Shown here one piece after another: positions 34,333 to 40,670 of a DNA stretch of 64,000 nucleotides. The translations under genes were made by a program, and so were the position numbers. The first letter of the stretch is position 1. Every line of letters starts with the position of its first letter. Below the pieces are notes generated by a model. It saw nothing but the letters and a program-made list of their open reading frames with translations, did no database searches and was not told the DNA's origin. This stretch comes from J038 sp034437535 (lineage in GTDB: Bacteria > Chloroflexota > Anaerolineae > Aggregatilineales > Phototrophicaceae), in the NCBI GenBank assembly GCA_034437535.1, contig DAOTTZ010000077.1, positions 21,491 through 85,490 on the forward strand, in the 5' to 3' direction.

Positions 34333-35898
34333 ATGACACAAGCCAGGGACGACTCGCAGGGCTTATGGGTGCTGGTGGCGACGATTTCCGCCGCTAGCAT
34401 GGCTTTCATCGCGCAGGCCGCCTTAAACGTGGCCCTGCCAGATATTCAAGAAGACCTGGGCGCGGAAGGAGCCGACCTGTTATGGATTGTGAACGCCTTC
34501 CAGTTGTTCCTGGGGGCGTTGATTTTGGTCGGCGGGTCACTGGGCGATCTCTACGGGCGCAAGCGCATCTACATGATCGGCATCGTGTTGTTTACCGCCG
34601 CGTCGATCCTCTGCGGGCTGGCCCCGACGACCGAGACACTGATCGCGGCGCGGGCCTTGCAGGGGTTGGGCGGCGCGTTGATGATCCCCGGTAGTCTGGC
34701 GATCATCTCGGCCTTCTTCGACGACGGCGAACGCGGGCAGGCCATCGGCACCTGGGCCGCGTTCACCACCATGACCTCGGTCGCCGGGCCGGTGTTGGGT
34801 GGCTTCCTGGCGGAAAACGGGCTGTGGCGCGTGATCTTCTTCATCAATGTGCCGCTGGCCTTGCTGGCCCTGGTCGTGCTGGCGACCCGTGTGCCGGAAA
34901 GCCGCGACGAAGACGCCAAAGACCTGGATGTCATCGGCGCGGTGATTATCACGTTGAGTCTGGCTGGAATCGTGTTCGGTGCGACCGAGATCGGACGCGC
35001 CGGTCCCGACGAGATCGGCAATCCGTTGTATCTCGGCCCGTTGCTCGGTGGCATCCTCGGTGTGCTGGCCTTCTTTTATTATGAAGGGCATAGCAGTCAC
35101 CCGATGGTCAACTTGAAATTGTTCAAGTCCCGCACGTTCACCGGCGCGAACTTGCTCACGCTGTTTTTGTATGGTGCGCTCGGTGGGGCTTTGTTCTTCC
35201 TGCCGTTGAATCTGGTGCAGGTGCAGGGCTACTCTGCGACATTGGCCGGCCTGGCGAATCTGCCGTTCAGCATTTTGTTGATCGCGATGTCGCGCTGGGC
35301 CGGTGGCCTGGTAGATCGCATCGGCCCGCGCCCGCCGTTGATCTACGGCCCGCTGATCGTCGGTGCTGGTTTCCTGGCGTTGGCTCTGCCCGGCATCACC
35401 GCTGGCCCGTCGGATTACTGGACCACGTTCTTCCCCGGTAGCGTGTTGTTCGGCTTCGGCATGGGCATCGTCGTTTCCCCGCTGACGACCTCTGTAATGG
35501 GATCGGTACCGCAACGCAATTCCGGCATCGCCTCCGGCATCAACAACACCATGTCACGGGCGGCGGGGGTGTTGGCCGTCGCCATCCTGGGCGGGATCGC
35601 GCTGTTGTTCTTTTCCGGTTTGGTAGCAGATCAAACCGATGGGTATAGCCTGAACGCGCAGGAAGAAGCCGTGTTAGAAACACAAATCGGTGAATTGGCG
35701 AATGCCTCCGCGTCGATTGAGGTGTTTTTCGCCCGCTCGGTATTTCTCCAGCAAGAGATTGACCGGGCGTTCGTAGCGACCTTCCGCCTGATGATGATTA
35801 TCGCCGCCGGGATGTGCTTTCTCAGTTCCGCGTTGGCGGCGGTCTTCGTGCAAAAACGGCTGGAACCACCGGAGGAACTCAAGGCTGACCCGGCATGA
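34333..35898 (+). CDS. MFS drug exporter, DHA2 family (14 membrane segments)
   Basis: Proton-driven exporter of 521 residues with about 14 membrane helices. It has the family motif A in GGSLGDLYGRKRIYMIG after helix 2 and the antiporter motif region ALQGLGGALMIPGSLAII. A loop near residue 430-470 (QTDGYSLNAQEEAVLETQIG) is the periplasmic loop before the last helices, as in EmrB/QacA proteins. Substrates are typically hydrophobic drugs or quaternary compounds; none can be assigned. It lies 47 bases behind the helicase gene and could share its transcript. Confidence 0.9.
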   Translation: MTQARDDSQGLWVLVATISAASMAFIAQAALNVALPDIQEDLGAEGADLLWIVNAFQLFLGALILVGGSLGDLYGRKRIYMIGIVLFTAASILCGLAPTTETLIAARALQGLGGALMIPGSLAIISAFFDDGERGQAIGTWAAFTTMTSVAGPVLGGFLAENGLWRVIFFINVPLALLALVVLATRVPESRDEDAKDLDVIGAVIITLSLAGIVFGATEIGRAGPDEIGNPLYLGPLLGGILGVLAFFYYEGHSSHPMVNLKLFKSRTFTGANLLTLFLYGALGGALFFLPLNLVQVQGYSATLAGLANLPFSILLIAMSRWAGGLVDRIGPRPPLIYGPLIVGAGFLALALPGITAGPSDYWTTFFPGSVLFGFGMGIVVSPLTTSVMGSVPQRNSGIASGINNTMSRAAGVLAVAILGGIALLFFSGLVADQTDGYSLNAQEEAVLETQIGELANASASIEVFFARSVFLQQEIDRAFVATFRLMMIIAAGMCFLSSALAAVFVQKRLEPPEELKADPA

Positions 35899-35966
35899 GC
35901 TTCAGGGCAATCGCCGCTTCAAAATTTGGTTTGCACCTGAACGGTTCACAAGTAGCGTCGATGTAG

Positions 35967-35989
35967 GGGCGGAACCAACGTGTCCGCCC
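35967..35989. repeat. REP-like palindrome
   Basis: GGGCGGA-(9 bases)-TCCGCCC is a perfect 7-base palindrome between the MFS gene and the MaoC gene. Similar GC-rich palindromes with the phrase GTAGGGGCGG occur as dispersed REP-like repeats in Chloroflexota and cyanobacteria. With no T run behind it, it is a weak terminator at most. Only one copy is visible in this window. Confidence 0.35.
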
Positions 35990-36008
35990 AAAAACACTAC
36001 ATTGTAGA

Positions 36009-36036
36009 TGCAACCGTGCATTCCATGCGGTATAAT
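36009..36036 (+). promoter_or_regulatory. Probable promoter of the MaoC-PD40 operon
   Basis: A perfect TATAAT stands at 36031-36036, 36 bases before the MaoC ATG; the -35 is unclear (TGCAAC at 36009-36014, 16 bases upstream, is the best fit). The gap upstream holds only this and the REP-like palindrome. Confidence 0.45.
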
Positions 36037-36071
36037 GACGCGCAAAATTCATTGAATTAGGAGCTTTACTC

Positions 36072-36953
36072 ATGGTTGTGTCTCTCGATCAAGTCAATGC
36101 GATGGTCGGCAAACCACAGGTGACGTTCACCTACAGCTACACCACCCGCGATGTCGCCCTGTACGCGCTCGGTGTCGGCGCACCAGCAGATCCACTCGAT
36201 CAAGACGAACTGCGCTTCGTCTACGAACGCAGTCAGGAAGGCTTCCGCGTCCTGCCGTCTTTCGCTGTCATCTACACCTCACAGACCATCCACGATATTA
36301 TCTCCGGTCGCCTGGGCGACATCGAGTTCAACCCGATGATGCTGGTACACGGCGAACAATCGCTGGAACTCAAGAAACCACTCCCGCCAGAAGGGACCGT
36401 CACCTGCCATCCGGTCATCAGCAACATCTACGACAAAGGCAGTGGGATGCTGGTCGTCAACGACATCATCGCCAAGGATGAAGACGGCGATGATCTGGCC
36501 GTCCTGCGCTCGTCGATGTTCATAAGAGGTATGGGCGGCTTCGGGGGAGAGCGGGGCAGTTCAGAAAAGACCAACATCCCGCCGGAGCGTGAACCGGATG
36601 CCGTCATGGAAGAACAAACCAGCGAAAACCAGGCGTTGATCTACCGCCTTTCGGGTGATATTAATCCTCTACACGCAGACCCGGCGATGGCCGCGATTGG
36701 CAACTTCGAGCGGCCCATTCTGCACGGGTTATGTACCTTTGGCTTCGCCACCCGCGCTATCCTCAAGCACTTCTGTGATAACGACCCGGCGAAGTTCCAG
36801 AGTATCGCGGTGCGCTTTAGCAAGCACGTCTTCCCCGGCGAAACACTCCGAACCGAGATGTGGCGCGAAGGCGACCGCGTGATCTTCCAAACGAAAGTAA
36901 AAGAACGGGATGAAGTCGCGCTGAGTTATGCCGGTGCGACGATCAAGAGCTGA
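36072..36953 (+). CDS. MaoC-family (R)-enoyl-CoA hydratase (hydratase 2 type)
   Basis: Hot-dog-fold hydratase of 293 residues with two tandem MaoC halves as in eukaryotic MFE-2 hydratase 2. The catalytic motif is in the second half: LSGDINPLHADPAMAAIGNF (about 193-212), with Asp and His of the active site, then ILHGLCTFGFA. It would hydrate trans-2-enoyl-CoA to (R)-3-hydroxyacyl-CoA. The ATG has AGGAG eight bases upstream. The stop shares a base with the next ATG, so a secreted propeller protein is co-expressed with it, a curious pairing. No other beta-oxidation or PHA genes are next to it. Confidence 0.9.
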   Translation: MVVSLDQVNAMVGKPQVTFTYSYTTRDVALYALGVGAPADPLDQDELRFVYERSQEGFRVLPSFAVIYTSQTIHDIISGRLGDIEFNPMMLVHGEQSLELKKPLPPEGTVTCHPVISNIYDKGSGMLVVNDIIAKDEDGDDLAVLRSSMFIRGMGGFGGERGSSEKTNIPPEREPDAVMEEQTSENQALIYRLSGDINPLHADPAMAAIGNFERPILHGLCTFGFATRAILKHFCDNDPAKFQSIAVRFSKHVFPGETLRTEMWREGDRVIFQTKVKERDEVALSYAGATIKS

Positions 36954-37942
36954 TGACACACCTCCTGATATGGCTCAGTATTCTGCTGACCTTTCAAGCT
37001 GTAGATACCGAAACCCACTGGATCGCCTATTCCGCACAAGATGAAGACGGAGCCGGCTTATATCTGGTGGATCCAAACGATAATGAAAACCAGCGGTCGC
37101 TGGCCCGTTGCGAACAACTATGCGAATATCCCACCTGGTCCGCTGATGGTGAGCGTATCGCTTACATGGATGGCGACGACCTGATCGTCATCACGATAGA
37201 AGGGGAGGTCGTCGCCCAGTTGACGATTGAGCGCGGCACGTACCCCTACAACGTCCGCCCGGATTGGGACGCCGATCTCAACCGGGCGATCTATTCCGCC
37301 CGCGTGGATACACAAACCGTGTTCTACATCGTGGATATGAACGCCGAGCGCGTGCGTGCCCTGCGTGATCTGCCCGGTAGCTCCGAACAACCACGCTGGA
37401 TCCCCGGCGGAGAACGCTTCGTCTACGTCTCAAATCAGCGCATCCTGGTCTACGATCTGAGCGAAAACCAGCTTACCGACCTGACGCCAGAAGGCGACCG
37501 GCATGATCTGCCCGCCTGGGCACCCTCAACCGAGCAACTGGCTTTGCGCGTCCAGGTCGGGGAAAATTACAGCCTGGCGACGATGGAGGCCGACGGCACA
37601 GATGGCACGGTGCAACTCTTCGGCATCGTAGAGCGGGCCGCATGGTCGCCGGATGAACGGTATCTGGCTGTCATCCAGTGGAACGGTCTACGCGGTATGG
37701 ATTCGTCCTTGTGGCTGGTGCCCATGCAAACCGACGACGAGCCTCTGCTTCTGGCCCAACCCAATACACGCGGGTTCTCGCCCGTCTGGTCGCCATCCGG
37801 CGCACAGATTGCCTTCGTCGGGCAGGTGGATGATCGCCTGAACCTCTATACCGTTGATCGGGTAGGCAATATCGTTCTGCTGGTCGAGTCGATAGGGGAT
37901 GTCAACCTGCGCCAGACGACGCCCCCGGCCTGGCGTCCGTAA
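36953..37942 (+). CDS. Secreted TolB-like PD40 beta-propeller protein
   Basis: Protein of 329 residues with a short N-terminal hydrophobic segment (LLIWLSILLTFQAV) acting as signal peptide or anchor, then seven or so PD40-type repeats (YPTWSADGERIAYMDGDD, LPAWAPSTEQLAL, FSPVWSPSGAQIAFVGQ). This is the TolB/periplasmic-propeller fold without the N-terminal TolB domain. It starts one base before the stop of the MaoC gene and is followed at once by a strong terminator. No enzymatic residues stand out; it is probably a surface or periplasmic binding protein. Confidence 0.8.
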   Translation: MTHLLIWLSILLTFQAVDTETHWIAYSAQDEDGAGLYLVDPNDNENQRSLARCEQLCEYPTWSADGERIAYMDGDDLIVITIEGEVVAQLTIERGTYPYNVRPDWDADLNRAIYSARVDTQTVFYIVDMNAERVRALRDLPGSSEQPRWIPGGERFVYVSNQRILVYDLSENQLTDLTPEGDRHDLPAWAPSTEQLALRVQVGENYSLATMEADGTDGTVQLFGIVERAAWSPDERYLAVIQWNGLRGMDSSLWLVPMQTDDEPLLLAQPNTRGFSPVWSPSGAQIAFVGQVDDRLNLYTVDRVGNIVLLVESIGDVNLRQTTPPAWRP

Positions 37943-37978
37943 AAAATCGTTTACAGATTAGAGTGTAAACGGTTTTTT
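37941..37978 (+). terminator. Intrinsic terminator after the PD40 gene
   Basis: AAAAAATCGTTTACA and TGTAAACGGTTTTTT form a 15-base stem with one G-T pair and an 8-base loop, ending in a run of six T. It overlaps the stop codon region (TAA at 37940-37942) and works in both directions by base composition. Confidence 0.85.
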
Positions 37979-38050
37979 ACCACATTCCATCTCGGATATA
38001 CGGTATACTGACGTCAAATGACGGATTGAGATTAAAGAGGACGCAAAGCC

Positions 38051-38761
38051 ATGAATACAAGAGAAATTCTCCTGGGTGCTGTTGGATTGGTCGCTGGCGT
38101 CATTCTCGGCGCGATTATCATCGGGGCGACGGCTGGCGGCGAAGGGTTAACAGAAGCCGATGTACGGCAACTGATTTCCGAAGAAAATGCAGAGCTAGAA
38201 GACAATATCCGTGAGGTTGTAGAAGTCGCCGTCGCACAGAATGCTGGGCCAGATCGTGAATTCCAGACGCGGCAATCTGAACTGGTAGACTCCGCCTTCT
38301 TCCTGGTCACGATGGATCAAACCGCGACCTGGCTGGAAGACAACAACGAAACGCTGGAAGAACTGGAAATTGATGACGGTGTGGCCGAGACCGCACTCGC
38401 CGCGCAGGAAATTACCAGCAGTGAGGACCTGGAATTGTACTTCGATCAGCAGGTCAACACCGTCGATGGTGTGCTGGCGAACGTCTACAGCGTGATGCGT
38501 ACCAGCCTGGGCGATGAGGCCAACATCGAAGTATGCCTCGGCCTCGATCAAGATCCGTACAGCATCGAAGGGCCGATTGTCTACCTCTACTTGCAGGTGC
38601 CAGACGAAGCCACCGAAGAATTCCCCAAAGAATGGGAACTCCTCGACGGCCCGCGTGAAGAGAGCATGTTGTGGTCTGCGGAATGCTACGACCCTGAAAC
38701 CGCCGAAGAAGAATCTATCGATGCCGATGATGCTGAAGCCGACGATGAGGAAGATGCATAG
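38051..38761 (+). CDS. Acidic membrane-anchored protein of unknown function
   Basis: I do not recognise this protein of 236 residues. It has a single N-terminal membrane segment (LGAVGLVAGVILGAIIIGAT) that likely anchors it with the rest outside the membrane. The extracellular part is highly acidic and mostly helical (VRQLISEENAELEDNIREVV), and the C-terminal tail is almost all Asp/Glu/Ala (DADDAEADDEEDA). One cysteine pair (VCLGLDQD and AECYD) could form a disulfide. It is monocistronic, between two strong terminators (37941-37978 and 38771-38799). Confidence 0.6.
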   Translation: MNTREILLGAVGLVAGVILGAIIIGATAGGEGLTEADVRQLISEENAELEDNIREVVEVAVAQNAGPDREFQTRQSELVDSAFFLVTMDQTATWLEDNNETLEELEIDDGVAETALAAQEITSSEDLELYFDQQVNTVDGVLANVYSVMRTSLGDEANIEVCLGLDQDPYSIEGPIVYLYLQVPDEATEEFPKEWELLDGPREESMLWSAECYDPETAEEESIDADDAEADDEEDA

Positions 38762-38770
38762 CGCATCACA

Positions 38771-38799
38771 ACGGAGTACCCACCCGGTACTCCGTTTTT
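38771..38799 (+). terminator. Intrinsic terminator after the acidic anchored protein
   Basis: ACGGAGTACC-CACCC-GGTACTCCGT is a perfect 10-base stem with a 5-base loop, followed by TTTTT, ten bases after the stop at 38761. Confidence 0.9.
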
Positions 38800-38908
38800 C
38801 ACAGGAAATTCGTTTTTGTAATCGGCCAGTCTGCGTTAAAATGAAATAGGCCATCTGGCCTGGATTGATTATTCGTTTCTTATCCAAGAAGTAAAGGGAA
38901 ACAGCAAC

Positions 38909-39538
38909 ATGAAAACACAAATTCGCATTGCTTTTGTATTTGTCCTGATGTTGGCCTTGGCCGCTGTGGCTTTCGCCCAGGATGATGCAGAAGAAGGTGA
39001 CATGGATATTGAAATCTCCGCCACATTCGTGCAACAGGCACAAACCGCCACCCTGGCTGAAGATCAACTGACGCTCGAAGTGGTGTCGAATACCTCCGCC
39101 ATCTTCGAAATTGAAGATGACAGCGTCTTCTACCAGTACGATAATTTCGCGTTCATCAGTTCGTTCCAGTATGCTGACCAGGAAAGCGGTGAGTCTACGA
39201 CTTTTACCGCCGTGCTGACGACCACTAATTTCGAAATGACACTGGAATTGGCACCGATCACCCCCGAAGAAGCGGATCTTGATGAAGAAAACCGCCTATC
39301 CACGGTATCTTTTGAAATCGTTGAATTTGTCAGCGGCATCGAATATTTCGATGAAGGTGAACTTGTAAACCTGGAAATTGATAAGTTCGATGATTTCTAT
39401 GGTGACTACGACGGTGCCAGCCTGTTTATTTCCGGCGGGGCCGATCTGTTTATAACGCTAGAAACCGGCTATGCTCTGTTCTTGGACGATAATCGTGGTA
39501 CCCGGACTGTCTCCTGTGTACCGAATGTTTCCTGCTAG
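38909..39538 (+). CDS. Secreted protein of the tandem SCVPxVSC pair, copy 1
   Basis: Exported protein of 209 residues that I cannot match to a named family. Signal peptide residues 1-23 (cleavage after VAFA-Q). The mature part is acidic and beta-rich. It aligns with the gene at 39980-40585 at several points (TFVQ, AIFE-E, VFYQYD, FEMTL, the FEIVEF/YEIIEV region) and above all at the C-terminus, TRTVSCVPNVSC against TRTVSCVPRVSC, 11 of 12 identical. Upstream is a TAAAAT hexamer (38837-38842) with a weak TTGTAA 15 bases before it. Base composition is AT-richer than the neighbourhood. The conserved two-cysteine tail is outside anything that looks like a fold core and may be a functional peptide, sorting signal or attachment site. 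Confidence 0.65.
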   Translation: MKTQIRIAFVFVLMLALAAVAFAQDDAEEGDMDIEISATFVQQAQTATLAEDQLTLEVVSNTSAIFEIEDDSVFYQYDNFAFISSFQYADQESGESTTFTAVLTTTNFEMTLELAPITPEEADLDEENRLSTVSFEIVEFVSGIEYFDEGELVNLEIDKFDDFYGDYDGASLFISGGADLFITLETGYALFLDDNRGTRTVSCVPNVSC

Positions 39539-39555
39539 AACGACCTGGACAAACA

Positions 39556-39964
39556 GGAAACCACAAGGTCAACGACCATCCGATTTATCGGGTGGCTTGC
39601 GGAAAACCGTAAGCCCATGTTGACCAGCCCAAGCCACGCCGAAGGGCTATGGCTACGTTATCCCGGTCACGATACCTACGAGTGACGCCACCAGCTCGTA
39701 AGTTCTACCGTCTGTCGTTAAACAGTCCGAGGGTCTAAGACAGTGCGGCAGGCATAACAAGCCAGGATAACACATGAGCGAGGTGGACGTTACCGCCACG
39801 ATACGGCGAGTAGGTCAGGGGACACCAGTGGTAACACAAAGTCCCCATCCCTTCGGGGAGAGTTGGCGCGGTAACACACCGCGCACGACCTTTTATCCGA
39901 TGCACGGTGGGAGCGACACGCGCCAACCATGCTTTCCTCCACCCGCCAAAGACGGGTGGTTTCC
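39556..39964 (+). mobile_element. Non-autonomous IS200/IS605- or ISC-like element
   Basis: A gene-free stretch of about 410 bases between two paralogous genes. It is bounded by a 9-base inverted repeat (GGAAACCAC at 39556-39564, GTGGTTTCC at 39956-39964), with imperfect hairpins just inside each end: CCATCCGAT-TT-ATCGGGTGG (39576-39595) and CCACCCGCC-AAA-GACGGGTGG (39939-39959). Subterminal hairpins of the form CCACCCGx..xCGGGTGG are characteristic of IS200/IS605-family elements. No tnpA, tnpB or iscB frame is present, so it would need a transposase in trans. Compared with the 3' flank of the second paralogue, the left flank keeps GACGACCTG right after the stop and then diverges, which places the insertion edge near 39555. 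Exact ends are uncertain. Confidence 0.55.
39571..39930 (+). ncRNA. Structured RNA, candidate HEARO/IscB-type omega RNA without iscB
   Basis: The core of the element folds strongly: GCTTGCGG-AAAA-CCGTAAGC (39596-39615), GGGGAC...GTCCCC (39818-39823 with 39841-39846), GCGCGGT-AACAC-ACCGCGC (39866-39884), and a competing 9-base pairing GTTGGCGCG (39862-39870) with CGCGCCAAC (39919-39927), a pseudoknot or switch. Short motifs run TCGTAAG (39696), CAGTCC (39723), GCGG (39745), AAGCCAGG (39759), AACA (39769). As I recall it, the omega RNA of OgeuIscB has the same motifs in the same order. If so, the guide would be the DNA just left of the element. Chloroflexota such as Ktedonobacter carry many HEARO copies, some without a protein gene. 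This is recognition from memory and unverified. Confidence 0.5.
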
Positions 39965-39979
39965 AGCACGGAGGTTTCG

Positions 39980-40585
39980 ATGAAAATTCAAGCTCGTACC
40001 TGCCTGCTTTTTATCTTGCTGTTTGGACTGACAACAGTCGCGTTTGCACAGGATGACACTCAAGAAGACGACATCGAAGCGGACATTAGTGTAACGTTTG
40101 TACAGTCAGGGGACAGTGTCGAGGTAAGTGGAGAGTTCGATGAATATGAATTGCAGCTACGAGGTGTGCCAGGCGTAACCCCGGCAATCTTTGAGGTTGA
40201 GGGTCAAATCGTTTTTTATCAGTACGACACTCTAGACTTCATTGAAAGTTTAGATTTCGTCAGGGGTGATGTAGACATAAGTTTTACAGCCACACTGATA
40301 ACGAACGAGTTTGAAATGACTTTGATCGTGGAACCAGTACGATATGATGTTTCAGTGAGCGATGTCGTCTATGAGATTATCGAAGTCGTTGATGTCTTTG
40401 AGTATGAACCGGGAAAACCGGTCGAGACATTTGGTGAATACTTTGATGAAATACCTGAGGGTGTCACCCTATACTTGACCGGCGACCGTGACTCACTAAC
40501 AATCCTTGAAGATGCGATGGCCGTACGCTCAGATAGTTTGCGGGCTACCCGCACCGTCTCCTGCGTGCCGAGAGTCTCCTGCTAG
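39980..40585 (+). CDS. Secreted protein of the tandem SCVPxVSC pair, copy 2
   Basis: Paralogue of 38909-39538, 201 residues. ATG 39980 is fixed by GGAGG at 39970-39974 with five bases of spacing; the open frame starts earlier, inside the mobile element, which is not coding. Signal peptide ends at VAFA-Q; mature protein acidic, with two aligned beta-rich stretches (VFYQYDTLDFIESLDFVRG, FTATLITNEFEMTLIVEP) and the same tail, here TRTVSCVPRVSC. The coding sequence is visibly AT-richer than other genes in the window, a hint of transfer. Expression after insertion of the element must come from a promoter within it or read-through, since copy 1 has no clear terminator left. A terminator follows at 40615. 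Confidence 0.65.
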   Translation: MKIQARTCLLFILLFGLTTVAFAQDDTQEDDIEADISVTFVQSGDSVEVSGEFDEYELQLRGVPGVTPAIFEVEGQIVFYQYDTLDFIESLDFVRGDVDISFTATLITNEFEMTLIVEPVRYDVSVSDVVYEIIEVVDVFEYEPGKPVETFGEYFDEIPEGVTLYLTGDRDSLTILEDAMAVRSDSLRATRTVSCVPRVSC

Positions 40586-40614
40586 GACGACCTGCCATAA
40601 ACACGTAACGACTA

Positions 40615-40650
40615 GCGGGAGTGTGTCATCATTGCATACTCCCGCATTTT
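40615..40650 (+). terminator. Terminator after copy 2 of the SCVPxVSC pair
   Basis: GCGGGAGTGTG and CATACTCCCGC form an 11-base stem with one G-T pair and a 9-base loop, followed by ATTTT. It lies between copy 2 and the peptidase gene, whose ATG is 20 bases further on, so some read-through to the peptidase is possible. Confidence 0.75.
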
Positions 40651-40670
40651 ATGCGATTAGGGAGAGCAAC

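Noticed and set aside
35967..35989. Palindrome as terminator of the MFS gene
   Set aside because: No T run on either side and 68 bases from the stop; listed as REP-like repeat instead.
38195..39067. Minus-strand frame of 290 codons spanning two genes and a terminator
   Set aside because: It runs through a perfect hairpin terminator and opposes two genes with signal or anchor segments and sensible starts.
39774..39983. Open frame of 69 codons on the plus strand (and one of 63 codons on the minus strand) inside the structured element
   Set aside because: Both cross the strong RNA hairpins, have no ribosome site and give Pro/Arg/Gly-rich products without homology features; the segment is better explained as structured RNA or transposon DNA.
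40506..40670. N-terminal extension of the clostripain-type peptidase
   Set aside because: The 55 extra codons overlap the end of the preceding gene and a terminator; the signal peptide begins at 40671 after a ribosome site.
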